Of a stretch of 64,000 nucleotides of DNA, positions 26,857-36,046 are shown in pieces. Every line of letters starts with the position of its first letter. The stretch's first letter is position 1. Source of the stretch: an uncultured Opitutia bacterium. GTDB taxonomy: Bacteria; Verrucomicrobiota; Verrucomicrobiia; Opitutales; UBA953. Both the position numbers and the translations under genes were made by a program. The notes below the pieces were generated by a model that worked only from the letters and a program-made list of their open reading frames with translations, was not told the DNA's origin and did no database searches. The stretch spans positions 87,428-151,427 of the forward strand of contig CAIXHF010000007.1 in assembly GCA_903919185.1 (NCBI GenBank), read 5' to 3'.

Positions 26857-27117
26857 TTATTTGCTACCTTTGGCCTGAAACTTAGGGAAGAGGTACTCCG
26901 CGCAGGAGTCGAGGGAGGCCAGTTGGACGTAATCGGCCTCGGGCACTTCAATCCCGTACTTCTTGCGGAGCTCCATCACGATATCCAAGAAGTCCATAGA
27001 ATCGAGGGACAACTGGTCGCGGAGGCGAACCTCCGGCTTAACGGCGGAAAGGTTCTCGTCCGGCGCGATGTCGGCGATGATGTCGAGTACGACCTGCTTG
27101 ATGTCTTCCTTGGTCAT
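26857..27117 (-). CDS. Acyl carrier protein (second-pathway type)
   Basis: The 86-aa protein carries the phosphopantetheine site Ser40 in SLDSMDFLDIV. The usual site is DSL; the DSM-DF variant and the partner ketosynthase suggest a pathway separate from housekeeping FabF/AcpP. The start at 27117 gives a normal ACP helix 1 (KEDIKQVVLDIIADI). It lies 35 bp downstream of the ketosynthase gene. The substrate is unknown. Confidence 0.88.
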   Translation of the reverse strand: MTKEDIKQVVLDIIADIAPDENLSAVKPEVRLRDQLSLDSMDFLDIVMELRKKYGIEVPEADYVQLASLDSCAEYLFPKFQAKGSK

Positions 27118-27152
27118 TGTGCGTGGGTTCTGTTTCAACCGCCCTTGGCCGT

Positions 27153-28394
27153 TCAGGCAACCCCATATTTCTTTACAATGAGGGCTGAATTGATGCCCAG
27201 CATGCCGAAGGAGTTGTTCAAGATGGCCTCCAGGCGGGGGGCTTGGACGGCCTGATTGATGACTAGACCCGGCAGGGCACACTCGGGGTCGAGCTCGTCG
27301 ATATTAATGGTCGGGTGGACCCAACCATCGTCAAAAGAGGGCAAATTACCCGCTAATTCGAGGGCGCCGGCGGCCCCCATGCAGTGGCCGATGAAACTCT
27401 TGGTATTGTTAATATAGGTCCCGGGGCAGTCCGTGAAGACCTCCCGTAGGGCGGTACACTCCTGGATGTCGCCGAGGGCCGTGGCCGTGGCGTGGGTGGA
27501 CACGATATGGATGTCTTGGGGGCGCATCCCCGCCCGCTTAAGGGCGAGCCGGACGCACTCCGCCTGCCGCTCGGGATTGGGCAGGACGGCGTCCGTGGCG
27601 TCGGAATTGATGCACCAGCCGGCAATCTCGGCGATGATCCGGGCCCCGCGCTTCAGGGCGTCCTCGAGGCGCTCCAAGACATAGATGGCGCCTCCTTCAG
27701 AGATGACGATGCCATTACGGTTCTTGTCGAAAGGACGGGAAGCCTTGGTGGGGTCTTCGTGAGCGCCGAGGGCGCCTTGGTTCTTGAAGCCGGCGAAGAT
27801 ACCGAAGGTGTGAATCGACTCCGAGACGCCGCCGGCGAAGGCCAGGTCGACCTCGCCGAGTTGCAACATCTGTGCGGCTTGAATCAGGCCCGCGTTGCCG
27901 GCTGCACAGGCCGCTCCAATCGTGTAATGCGGGCCCGTGATCCCCATATTCATCGTCACTTCGCCCGCCGGATTATTCGCTACCGTGCGCGGGTTGTGGT
28001 GGTGGGTCCAGTACTTCGTATCGAAGCCGAACTGGGAAATATTATGAATCTCGTTCTCGGTCTCAACGTTGCCGTGTTCGGTGATGCCGAGGTACACGCC
28101 GACGCGGGACTTGTCGACGGACTCCCAGACGAGCCCAGAATCGCCGAGGGCTTCACGGGCACAATAGATGGAAATCGACCCCACCCGCGTGCCATTACGG
28201 AGTTCCTTCCGCTTCTGCCACTTGGTGGCGTCGAAATCGCAGACCCCGGCCGGGTGGCGGCCCATGTGGCGGACGTCGATTTCGGCGATGCGCGCCTTGC
28301 CGGCCAGGAGGTTTCCGCGGAACTCTGGGAGGGAGTTCCCGTTGGGGGCGGTCAGGCCGATCCCAGTGATGACAATGCGGGTCTTGGAGGACAT
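27153..28394 (-). CDS. Beta-ketoacyl-ACP synthase II-like protein (divergent)
   Basis: The 413-aa thiolase-fold protein keeps the catalytic set Cys163 (GAACAAG), His301 (STHATAT), Lys332 and His337 (KSFIGHCMG). The first His sits in STHATAT where FabF has AHGTST, and the C-terminal FabF motif NSFGFGGTN reads NSFGMLGIN. It is therefore active-looking but off the main FabF line. It is paired with its own ACP. Similar pairs occur in aryl-polyene and unusual-lipid clusters, but no other such genes are nearby. It is not the only possible housekeeping KAS. Confidence 0.85.
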   Translation of the reverse strand: MSSKTRIVITGIGLTAPNGNSLPEFRGNLLAGKARIAEIDVRHMGRHPAGVCDFDATKWQKRKELRNGTRVGSISIYCAREALGDSGLVWESVDKSRVGVYLGITEHGNVETENEIHNISQFGFDTKYWTHHHNPRTVANNPAGEVTMNMGITGPHYTIGAACAAGNAGLIQAAQMLQLGEVDLAFAGGVSESIHTFGIFAGFKNQGALGAHEDPTKASRPFDKNRNGIVISEGGAIYVLERLEDALKRGARIIAEIAGWCINSDATDAVLPNPERQAECVRLALKRAGMRPQDIHIVSTHATATALGDIQECTALREVFTDCPGTYINNTKSFIGHCMGAAGALELAGNLPSFDDGWVHPTINIDELDPECALPGLVINQAVQAPRLEAILNNSFGMLGINSALIVKKYGVA

Positions 28395-28408
28395 CAGGCT
28401 ACTTCCCC

Positions 28409-28437
28409 CATCAAGGACGGCCGAGCCGTGAAGTCAA
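28409..28437 (-). promoter_or_regulatory. Promoter candidate for the ketosynthase-ACP operon
   Basis: On the minus strand, TTGACT (28437-28432), 17 bp, TTGATG (28414-28409), then 14 nt to the ATG at 28394. The -35 box is good and the -10 is weak. Confidence 0.4.
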
Positions 28438-28492
28438 ACCCGCCCCCGCTTGCCCTTGCCAACGGGGGTTCCCTCGTTTTGCTGGTGTTTCG

Positions 28493-28975
28493 ATGTCCAA
28501 CCCGCTCAAGTGCTCTGTCTGCGACGCCGTCGCGACCGTTCACCTGACCCAAATCGTTCAGGGTAAGGTGACGAAGGTCGATTTTTGCGAGGCTTGCGCG
28601 GCTAAGGGTGGGGCGGGGGATGCGGCGGTCTTCAAACTCGCGGACGCCGTGAATAAGGTGACGGCGGGCCCGGCGATTACTTGCCCGCAGTGCGGCTTCA
28701 CGGATGTCGAGTTTCGCCGCCGCGGCCGTTTGGGTTGCCCTTCTTGCTGGCAGGTCTTCGGAGTCGCCCTCGGCGGCCTACTGACCAAGGTGCAGCATGA
28801 GATTCAGCATGTGGGTCGGGCTCCGGCTGGAACTATCCCCGTCGGGCAACTCCGCCACCGTCTGCTGGCGGCGCAGCAGGAACTAACCGCCGCCATCGCC
28901 GCCGAAGATTACGAGACCGCCGCAAAACTGCGCGATGAGGTCGCTCGCATCGCTACTCAACTCGATACCCTCTAA
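28493..28975 (+). CDS. mcsA: McsA-like zinc-finger activator of the arginine kinase
   Basis: The 160-aa protein has four CxxC pairs: Cys7/10, Cys32/35, Cys64/67 and Cys82/85. A C-terminal UVR motif (ELTAAIAAEDYETAAKLRDE) follows. McsA binds zinc and activates McsB. The stop is 5 bp before the mcsB start, so the two are coupled. The ctsR gene of the Firmicutes operon is absent, and clpC is 9 kb upstream. Confidence 0.92.
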   Translation: MSNPLKCSVCDAVATVHLTQIVQGKVTKVDFCEACAAKGGAGDAAVFKLADAVNKVTAGPAITCPQCGFTDVEFRRRGRLGCPSCWQVFGVALGGLLTKVQHEIQHVGRAPAGTIPVGQLRHRLLAAQQELTAAIAAEDYETAAKLRDEVARIATQLDTL

Positions 28976-28980
28976 ACCCT

Positions 28981-30054
28981 ATGTCCGTTCAGGAAATCCT
29001 TGCCGACGAGAATGAGCTCACGCACTTGCTGGGCGCCCAGCAGTCCGTAGTGCTCAGCACGCGCGTGCGTCTCGCCCGTAACCTCGAAGGGTTTCCCTTT
29101 CCGGGGTGGGCTAAGCCCGCGCACCGCAAGGAGATCGCGGAGCGTTGCATCGAGGCCCTGACTCAGCTGCCCCGCTTCCGGAAGTCGCATGTCTTCAAGA
29201 TGGGCGACCTACCCGACCTCGACCGCGCCGTGTTAGTGGAGCGTCACTTGGTGTCCAAGGAGCTGGCCTCAGGCAAGAGTGGCGCGGCCGTCATTAGCCG
29301 TGACCAGACCTGCTCGGTCATGGTGAACGAAGAGGACCACCTGCGCATCCAAGTCGTCAAGGCAGGCTGGCACTTGCGGGGGACCTGGAATATCGCGGAA
29401 CAGCTCGACGACGCCATCGGCGCATCGCTCGGCATCGCTTTCTCGGATGAGCTGGGTTTCCTGACGGCTTGTCCGACGAACGTTGGTACGGGCCTGCGCG
29501 CCTCGGCCATGGTGCACCTGCCCGGGCTCTGTCTCGCCGGACATATCGAGAAGGTCACGCGCGCCCTCAGCCAAGATGGCTTGGCCGTCCGCGGCTGGCT
29601 GGGCGAAGGCACCGAAGCCGCCGGCAACATCTTCCAGATTTCCAATCAGCAAACCTTGGGCTTGTCGGAGGATGCGATTCTTCGTCACCTTGGCGGCTGG
29701 GTGAAGACCTTAGTCGACCAAGAGTGGAATGCCCGTCGCAAGGTCGCCCAAGAAGAAGGGGAGCGCTTTGTCGACCGCCTCGCTCGTTCACTGGGCCTCC
29801 TGCGCCATGCCCGCCTGCTGACCAGTGCCGAGTCGATGAATATGCTTTCGCACCTGCGCTTGGCCTGTGACATGGGTTGTTTGCCAGAGGAACGCCGCCA
29901 TGTCGTCGACCGTTTGATGATTGAAGGCCAGCCCGCTCACGTGCAGGCGCGTCAAGGCGCCGAATTAGACAGCGATGGCCGCGACAGCCGGCGTGCGACC
30001 GCGGTGCGCGAGGCACTTCGCGATTTTCCGGAAGTCGGGTCGCCGACGGCTTAA
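28981..30054 (+). CDS. mcsB: Protein arginine kinase McsB
   Basis: The 357-aa phosphagen-kinase-fold enzyme phosphorylates arginine residues, tagging proteins for ClpCP. The nucleotide-binding arginines lie in STRVRLARN (residues 26-34). The catalytic acidic pair is Glu117-Glu118 in NEEDHLRIQ. Further family motifs are GTGLRASAMVHLPGL and the C-terminal VQARQGAEL. It lacks the creatine-kinase N-terminal region. McsB outside Firmicutes is found in a few phyla, so its presence here with a UVR-type ClpC is notable. Confidence 0.95.
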   Translation: MSVQEILADENELTHLLGAQQSVVLSTRVRLARNLEGFPFPGWAKPAHRKEIAERCIEALTQLPRFRKSHVFKMGDLPDLDRAVLVERHLVSKELASGKSGAAVISRDQTCSVMVNEEDHLRIQVVKAGWHLRGTWNIAEQLDDAIGASLGIAFSDELGFLTACPTNVGTGLRASAMVHLPGLCLAGHIEKVTRALSQDGLAVRGWLGEGTEAAGNIFQISNQQTLGLSEDAILRHLGGWVKTLVDQEWNARRKVAQEEGERFVDRLARSLGLLRHARLLTSAESMNMLSHLRLACDMGCLPEERRHVVDRLMIEGQPAHVQARQGAELDSDGRDSRRATAVREALRDFPEVGSPTA

Positions 30055-30066
30055 GGCCGCAGCGGT

Positions 30067-30438
30067 TTACTCGTCGGAATCCGTGGGCGTCACCGGCTTG
30101 TCCTTGCGCGACATTTCGTCGAGCAGGGCCTGGACGCGCGCGACGCCACCGGTGACGTCGTCCTCCGCGAGGATGAGCTCGGGGGCGTTCTTCATTTGCA
30201 AGATACCACTGACTGCCGCGCGGAGTTCGCGCCGGATACGTTTAAGGAAGGTGCGCGCAGCCTTCTTCTCGGGATCTCCGCCCGAAACCGCATACCCAAC
30301 GCGCACTTGGCGGAGGTCGGGCGAAACGGTGGCGCGGGTGATCGTGATCAACGCCGATTCGGTAATCCAATTGCGCCGGAGCGCGACGGAAACCTCGCGC
30401 TGGATCAATTCGGCTACCCGGAGCTGGCGCTGCGACAT
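30067..30438 (-). CDS. rbfA: 30S ribosome-binding factor A
   Basis: The 123-aa KH-type protein helps mature the 16S 5' end and 30S subunits. Typical motifs are RVAELIQREVSVALRR and ITRATVSPDLRQVRVGY. It ends the nusA-infB-rbfA operon, 3 bp after infB, and converges with mcsB with 12 bp between stops. Confidence 0.95.
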   Translation of the reverse strand: MSQRQLRVAELIQREVSVALRRNWITESALITITRATVSPDLRQVRVGYAVSGGDPEKKAARTFLKRIRRELRAAVSGILQMKNAPELILAEDDVTGGVARVQALLDEMSRKDKPVTPTDSDE

Positions 30439-30441
30439 AGC

Positions 30442-32874
30442 TTAGAGGCTGGGGCGAACCTGGAGCATCTCGACGACTTCGATGATGTCGCCGGGCTGGT
30501 ACTCGTCGTAGCCACCCAGCTTAATGCCACACTCGAAGCCAGCCTTGACCTCGGAAGCATCGTCCTTGAAGCGTCGTAAAGTCTCGACCGGGCCTTGGTG
30601 GATAATCTGGCCCTTGCGGACGAGGCGAGCCTTGGCTTGGCGACGGACCAGGCCTTCGGTGACCATGCAACCAGCCACCTTGTGATCCTTGCCCAAGGGG
30701 AAGACCGCGCGGACCTCGGCACCGCCGAGCTTGTTCTCGCGGACTTCGGGGTCGAGCAGTTCGGACATGGCATCCTTCACCAAGGTGATGAGCTCGTAGA
30801 TGATATCATGCGTCACGAGGCGGACGCCCGTGCGCTTCAGGTGCGCTTGGACGCCATTCTCAATCTTGGTGTCGAAACCGACGATCATGGATCTGGCCGC
30901 TTCGGCCAACTGGACATCGCTCTGCGTGACCGGACCGACGGAGCCGCCGACGATGTCGAGACGGACCTTGGTGGACTTGATTTCGCGGAGGCAACCTTCG
31001 AGGGCTTCGAGCGTGCCGTTAACGTCGGCCTTGAGCAGGACGCGGAGAATCTTCTCCTTGTCCTGAGCGAGGGCGGCCATGAGGCGTTCGAGGTCCGTCA
31101 TGCCAGGGCGAGCGCCGGTATTCGGTGCCTGCTGTTGGGCTTCGGCCGCCTTGCGGCCAGCGAGCGCGGCCTCTTCGGCTAGTTCGCGGGCTTCGCGGTC
31201 GTTCTTGAGCGTCTGGAACTTCGTGCCTGGCGCCGGGACGGCGTCCCAACCGAGGACGAGGGCAGGGGTGCCCGGCGAGGAGTTTTGGATACGGCCACCG
31301 CGTTCATCCATGAGCGCGCGCACCTTACACCACGTTTCGCCGCAGACGAAGGAGTCGCCAGGCTTGAGGGTACCCTTTTGGACGATGACTGTCGCAGTCG
31401 GTCCGCGACCAGTCTCCATTTGGGATTCGATGACGACGCCTTGGGCGGCACACTTCGGGTTGGCCTTGAGGTCAAGGATTTCGGCCTGCAGGAGAATCGA
31501 CTCGAGGAGCTCGTTCATGCCCGTGCCCTTGAGCGCAGAGACGGCGTTGGTGATGGTTTCGCCACCCCAATCTTCTGGGGTGATACCGCGCTGCTGCATC
31601 TGCTGCTTCACGCGGTCGATATTGGCACCTTTAGCGTCCACTTTATTCACGGCGCAGACAATCGCGCTGGCATGCTTCTGGGCGAACTTGAGGGCTTCCT
31701 CGGTCTGCGGCATGAAGCCGTCGTCCGCAGCCACCACGAGGACGGCGATATCAGTGACCGAGGCGCCACGTTCGCGCATCTTGGCGAAGGCGGCGTGGCC
31801 AGGTGTGTCGAGGAAGGTGACGGTCCGTCCATTGTACTCTGGCTTCTCGCCCTGATACTTGACGGAGTAGGCACCGATGTGCTGGGTGATGCCGCCGGCT
31901 TCGCCGGACACCACGTTAGTCTTACGGAAGTAGTCGAGGAGGGTGGTCTTGCCGTGGTCGACGTGGCCGAGTACGCAAACGACGGGTGGGCGCTGGGCGA
32001 GCTGGGCGGGATCGTCGTCAGTGTTCTTTTCAACTTTCTTGACGGGCTGGGCGCCTTCCCCGCGGTGGCGGATTTCGAGGACGTAGCCATGCTTCTCAGC
32101 GACCTTCCGGGCGTCGGCTTCTTCAATGACGGAGGTGATGCTGACTACCTTATTGAGCTCCATCAGGCTACCGATGACTTGGAAGGGCTTGAGGTTGAGC
32201 GCGATCGCGAAGTCGCGGACCACGATGGGCGGGCGAATCGTGACTGCACCCTTGCTGCCTGGAGCGATTTGCCCGGCACCACCGACGGTACGCGTGACCA
32301 CGGGCGCGGCTGGCGGACGGACGGTTGGAGGGAGCGGGCTGGGGCGGCTGGTCGGTGCGGGCGGCTGCGAAGGGGTGATGACAATCGGCGGCAGTTCGTT
32401 GCGCGGTGCGTTCGTCGGGACGACGACACGCGGGGGCACGGCGGACGAGGGGCCTGCGGCCGGGCGAGGCGGAGCCATCGGGGCCGGACGGGGAGGCAGG
32501 ACGGCCGGAGGGACGTTAGCCCTGGTGGCGGTCGGAGCTACAGGGGCCACGGGCTTCGCGGCTTCGACCAAGGGCTTGGCCGGAACGGCCGGAGCGACCA
32601 CCGGGATACTTACGGGTACCGCCTCTTCCTTTTTAGGCAACTTGTCCGCCGCAAACTCCATGAATTCCTTGCGGAAGAACTTGCTGAAATTACTGGAGGC
32701 AGCCGGCTTCTTTCCTTCAGCGTAGACAAGCTCCTTGAAGTCCGGATGGGCCTCCACGAACTGGTCCGCCAAGGTAAGCAATACCTTGACCTCGAGGCCG
32801 AGTTCCTTGGCCACGTCACTGTATCGCTGGGTGGTCGAGGCCTTCTTCGCTTCGGGTTTCTTCTTCTCGGTCAT
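30442..32874 (-). CDS. infB: Translation initiation factor IF-2
   Basis: The 810-aa GTPase recruits initiator tRNA to the ribosome. It has a short IF2_N-like helix domain (YSDVAKELGLEVKVLL), a long Pro/Ala-rich linker (about residues 75-205) and a second IF2_N-like piece. The G domain has GHVDHGKTT (about 303-311), DTPGHAAF and NKVD, followed by domains II-IV ending in QPGDIIEVVE. The linker is long but normal for the phylum. It is coupled to rbfA, 47 bp after nusA. Confidence 0.96.
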   Translation of the reverse strand: MTEKKKPEAKKASTTQRYSDVAKELGLEVKVLLTLADQFVEAHPDFKELVYAEGKKPAASSNFSKFFRKEFMEFAADKLPKKEEAVPVSIPVVAPAVPAKPLVEAAKPVAPVAPTATRANVPPAVLPPRPAPMAPPRPAAGPSSAVPPRVVVPTNAPRNELPPIVITPSQPPAPTSRPSPLPPTVRPPAAPVVTRTVGGAGQIAPGSKGAVTIRPPIVVRDFAIALNLKPFQVIGSLMELNKVVSITSVIEEADARKVAEKHGYVLEIRHRGEGAQPVKKVEKNTDDDPAQLAQRPPVVCVLGHVDHGKTTLLDYFRKTNVVSGEAGGITQHIGAYSVKYQGEKPEYNGRTVTFLDTPGHAAFAKMRERGASVTDIAVLVVAADDGFMPQTEEALKFAQKHASAIVCAVNKVDAKGANIDRVKQQMQQRGITPEDWGGETITNAVSALKGTGMNELLESILLQAEILDLKANPKCAAQGVVIESQMETGRGPTATVIVQKGTLKPGDSFVCGETWCKVRALMDERGGRIQNSSPGTPALVLGWDAVPAPGTKFQTLKNDREARELAEEAALAGRKAAEAQQQAPNTGARPGMTDLERLMAALAQDKEKILRVLLKADVNGTLEALEGCLREIKSTKVRLDIVGGSVGPVTQSDVQLAEAARSMIVGFDTKIENGVQAHLKRTGVRLVTHDIIYELITLVKDAMSELLDPEVRENKLGGAEVRAVFPLGKDHKVAGCMVTEGLVRRQAKARLVRKGQIIHQGPVETLRRFKDDASEVKAGFECGIKLGGYDEYQPGDIIEVVEMLQVRPSL

Positions 32875-32921
32875 GTGCAGGTGCTGGGTGGACGGTAGCG
32901 GGAGGGGTGTCGGCGACGGAC

Positions 32922-34178
32922 TTAAGCCTGGCCAGCGGTCTTGGCCTTGGCGACGGCCGCGAGGACGGTGTTGAATTCATCCTCGGTAATCGAGGTGCCA
33001 ACCAAGTCTTCGGCGGTCACATCACTGAAGGCAGCGAGCTCGGAGATGCCGAGGCCCACGAACTTTGCAATGAGGTCAGGCGAAAGTTGGAGTAGGGCGG
33101 CGAGGCGCAGGGCCTTTTCGCCGAGCTGGGCGTCCACGCTCTCCGGTGCACGCGTCGACTTCGTGATGTCGAGGCGCCAGCCCATGAGTTTGGAAGTGAG
33201 GCGGGCATTGCGGCCCTTGGAACCGATGGCGATACGCATGTCATCCTCGTCGACTTCAAAATGGATGAGGCGGTTGCGCTCATCGATGTGCACGTTGCGG
33301 GGCTTGGCCGGACGAATGGCTTCTTCCAGCAGTTGGAGGGGCTCTGGGCGCCAGCGGATGATATCAATCTTCTCTCCGTTGAGTTCCTTAACGATGTTAC
33401 GCACGCGGGCGCCACGGGCACCGACGCAGGCGCCGACGGGGTCGACCTTGGGGTCGGAGGAGTCGACGGCAATTTTGGTGCGGTAGCCTGGGTCACGCGC
33501 CATGGCGGCGATTTTGACCGTTTTATCAGCGATTTCAGCAACTTCGAGCTCCAGGAGGCGGCGAACGAAATTCGGGTGGGCGCGAGAAAGGATGAATTCA
33601 CGACCACGTTGGGTGTCGTCGCGAATTTCGAGGAGCAGGCAGCGGATGCGGTCGCCGGTGCGGAAGATTTCGCCCTGGCAGCTTTCGGCGCGGGTCAGGA
33701 CGGCTTCGGCCGAGCCGAGTTCGACGACCACGTTGCCGCGGTCGTTGCGGCGGACGGTGCCGGTGACGATGTCACCGATCTTGTCCTTATACTCCTTGAA
33801 GACTTGGTCCTTCTCAATCTTACGGAAACGCTGGTTGAGTAGTTGCTTCGTGCTCATGGCCGCGATGCGACCGAGGTCCGAGACGGCGATGGGGCGACGG
33901 ACTTCCTCGCCAATCTTGGCGTCAGCCTTCAGGGCGGTGGCGGCAACCGGGTTGATTTCCTTGAGGGGGTCGGACGGGGAGTCGCTGACGATGTAGACCG
34001 CGTAGGCGTCGAGCTTGCCCGTGGCGGGGTCGGCGATGACCTCGATATTCTGTCCGGCGAGGACGGACTTTTCGACCGAAGACTTGATGGCTTCGGCGAT
34101 GAGCGCGCAGGCTTCATCCTTGGGGATATTCTTTTCCTTTTCGAGGTATTGCAGGTAGGGCTTAATGTCTACGCTCAT
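32922..34178 (-). CDS. nusA: Transcription termination/antitermination factor NusA
   Basis: The 418-aa protein has the NusA N-terminal domain (residues 1-125), an S1 domain (about 135-200; GDIVTGTVRRNDRGNVVVELG) and two KH domains (KH1 with GACVGARGARVRNIV, KH2 with AIGSKGRNARLTSKL). A single helix-hairpin-helix-like tail follows. It lacks the two acidic repeats of E. coli NusA, as is common outside proteobacteria. No rimP is found upstream, unlike the usual rimP-nusA-infB order. Its 5' leader carries a terminator-like hairpin (see entry). Confidence 0.96.
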   Translation of the reverse strand: MSVDIKPYLQYLEKEKNIPKDEACALIAEAIKSSVEKSVLAGQNIEVIADPATGKLDAYAVYIVSDSPSDPLKEINPVAATALKADAKIGEEVRRPIAVSDLGRIAAMSTKQLLNQRFRKIEKDQVFKEYKDKIGDIVTGTVRRNDRGNVVVELGSAEAVLTRAESCQGEIFRTGDRIRCLLLEIRDDTQRGREFILSRAHPNFVRRLLELEVAEIADKTVKIAAMARDPGYRTKIAVDSSDPKVDPVGACVGARGARVRNIVKELNGEKIDIIRWRPEPLQLLEEAIRPAKPRNVHIDERNRLIHFEVDEDDMRIAIGSKGRNARLTSKLMGWRLDITKSTRAPESVDAQLGEKALRLAALLQLSPDLIAKFVGLGISELAAFSDVTAEDLVGTSITEDEFNTVLAAVAKAKTAGQA

Positions 34179-34211
34179 GGGTATACGGGTGGTGTGGTGA
34201 GAAAATGGGCG

Positions 34212-34245
34212 ACAAAAAAGGCGGGTCCGGCTGGACCCACCTTAT
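34212..34245 (-). promoter_or_regulatory. Intrinsic-terminator-like hairpin in the nusA leader (attenuator candidate)
   Basis: On the minus strand AAGGTGGGTCC pairs with GGACCCGCCTT (11 bp, one G-U), the loop is AGCC, and six T residues follow at 34220-34215. It has all features of a Rho-independent terminator. It lies between the predicted nusA promoter and the start codon, about 35 bp upstream of the ATG, and no minus-strand gene ends nearby (malQ ends 1.8 kb away, past ettA). On the plus strand it lacks a T tract. It therefore looks like leader attenuation of nusA-infB-rbfA, possibly by NusA itself. Confidence 0.6.
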
Positions 34246-34266
34246 GGAAAGGTGACTAGGACTTCG

Positions 34267-34295
34267 GGTATGCCCCCTCTAATAAGGCCTGTCAA
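34267..34295 (-). promoter_or_regulatory. Promoter candidate for nusA-infB-rbfA
   Basis: On the minus strand a consensus TTGACA (34295-34290), 17 bp, and CATACC (34272-34267). Start of transcription near 34260 would give an 80-nt leader that contains the attenuator-like hairpin. Confidence 0.45.
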
Positions 34296-34369
34296 GGCGG
34301 GACGCCTCGGCGGGGGGTGGGGGTGGGTTCCGCTTGCCCCCGGGGGGTCTTCGGTGAACCTCTAGCACC

Positions 34370-36046
34370 ATGGCTGACGAAAAGGTGATTTTTACCATGA
34401 CGGGCGTAACCAAGCACTTCGAGAAGAAGCCAATCTTCCGCGATATCTCCCTGTCCTACTTCTTCGGCGCTAAAATCGGCGTCCTTGGCCTCAATGGTTC
34501 GGGCAAGTCGACCTTACTCAAAATTATGGCCGGTGAAGATAAGGAGTTCGATGGCGAGATCAGTGCGGTCCCGGGCTACACGTTGGGTTACCTCGCCCAA
34601 GAGCCACGGCTCGACGAAGCCAAAACGGTGGCCGAATGCGTTAAGGAAGCGGTCTCTGAGATGAAGGCGTTGCTCGAAGAGTATGATGACACTTTTGTGA
34701 AGGTCTCCGAGACCGATGACGTCAAGGAGCAGGAAAAGATCCTGGCTCGCCAAGGAGAAATTCAGTCCATCCTCGATGCCCGTGGTGGCTGGGACCTCGA
34801 CGCCCGTATCGAGATGGCCCTCGACGCGCTCCGCTGCCCTGCGCCCGAAGCGGTGGTTTCGACGCTGTCCGGCGGTGAAAAACGGCGGGTGGCCTTGTGT
34901 CGCCTGCTCTTGATGGAGCCAGACATCCTCTTGCTCGACGAACCGACTAATCACCTCGACGCTGATACGGTGGCCTGGTTGGAGCGCCACCTGCAAAACT
35001 ATAAGGGCACGGTCATCGCCATCACGCACGACCGCTACTTTCTGGACAATGTAGCGGGCTGGATCTTGGAACTCGATCGCGGCCGGGGAGTGCCGTGGAA
35101 GGGCAACTATTCTTCTTGGCTCGAGCAGAAGCAGAAGCGAATCGAGACCGAAGAAAAGCAGTCGGTGGCCCGCTCCCGCTCGATGGAGCGCGAACGTGCA
35201 TGGGCTGGCTCCTCGCCGAAGGCCCGGGTGGCCAAGAATAAGGCCCGCTTGCGTTCCTATGAGCAGATGCTCACGCAGGATCAGGCCCAGACGGAGAGTA
35301 AGGCGGAGATTTGGATTCCGCCCGGCCCCCGATTGGGTGGCGCCGTCATCGAAGCTAAGGGCATGATGAAGGCCTACGGCGACCGCGTGCTGATGGAGGA
35401 CGTGAACTTCTCGCTCCCCGCGGGCGGCATCGTTGGAATCATTGGGCCGAATGGCGCCGGCAAGACGACGCTCTTCCGGATGATCACGGGCCAAGAAAAG
35501 CCCGATAAGGGGACCCTTACGTTGGGCGAGTCGGTCAAGATTGCCCACGTCGATCAGTCCCGCGATTCCTTGCCGGCCGATAAGGCCCTCTGGGAAGCGA
35601 TCTCTGATGGCCAGGACATGGTGCACCTCGGTAAGGTCATGGTCCCCGCGCGTGCTTACGCCGCCCGCTTCGGCTTCACGGGTGACGTGCAGCAGCGTAA
35701 GGTCGGGCTGATGTCCGGGGGTGAACGTAATCGTATTCACCTCGCTCGTTTGATCAAGGCGGGCGCTAATGTGTTACTGCTCGACGAACCGACGAACGAC
35801 CTCGACGTGAACACGATTCGTGCGCTCGAGGATGCCTTGGAGTCTTTTGCGGGTTGTGCCGTGGTGATTTCACACGACCGCTGGTTCCTCGATCGCGTCG
35901 CGACGCACATCTTAGCCTTCGAGGATGACGGCAAACTCGTCTGGCACGAGGGCAACTACGGTGACTACCTCGAAGCGCGTCGTCGTCGCTTGGGCGAAGA
36001 CTCCGATACGCCGCGGCGACCAAAGTACCGCCGGCTTACGCGTTAA
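34370..36046 (+). CDS. ettA: ABC-F protein EttA, energy-dependent translational throttle
   Basis: The 558-aa protein has two ABC domains and no membrane part. The first Walker A is GLNGSGKST, the first signature LSGGEKRRVALC, the second Walker A GPNGAGKTT and the second signature MSGGERNRIHLAR. The arm and linker match EttA, which binds the ribosomal E site and senses ATP/ADP. It shares the promoter region with nusA and overlaps the convergent malQ by 11 bp. Confidence 0.95.
   Translation: MADEKVIFTMTGVTKHFEKKPIFRDISLSYFFGAKIGVLGLNGSGKSTLLKIMAGEDKEFDGEISAVPGYTLGYLAQEPRLDEAKTVAECVKEAVSEMKALLEEYDDTFVKVSETDDVKEQEKILARQGEIQSILDARGGWDLDARIEMALDALRCPAPEAVVSTLSGGEKRRVALCRLLLMEPDILLLDEPTNHLDADTVAWLERHLQNYKGTVIAITHDRYFLDNVAGWILELDRGRGVPWKGNYSSWLEQKQKRIETEEKQSVARSRSMERERAWAGSSPKARVAKNKARLRSYEQMLTQDQAQTESKAEIWIPPGPRLGGAVIEAKGMMKAYGDRVLMEDVNFSLPAGGIVGIIGPNGAGKTTLFRMITGQEKPDKGTLTLGESVKIAHVDQSRDSLPADKALWEAISDGQDMVHLGKVMVPARAYAARFGFTGDVQQRKVGLMSGGERNRIHLARLIKAGANVLLLDEPTNDLDVNTIRALEDALESFAGCAVVISHDRWFLDRVATHILAFEDDGKLVWHEGNYGDYLEARRRRLGEDSDTPRRPKYRRLTR

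Noticed and set aside
34333..34362. Leaderless promoter for ettA
   Set aside because: TTGCCC with a 17-bp spacer gives only AACCTC as -10 box. The layout is suggestive but the box is too poor to list as a feature.
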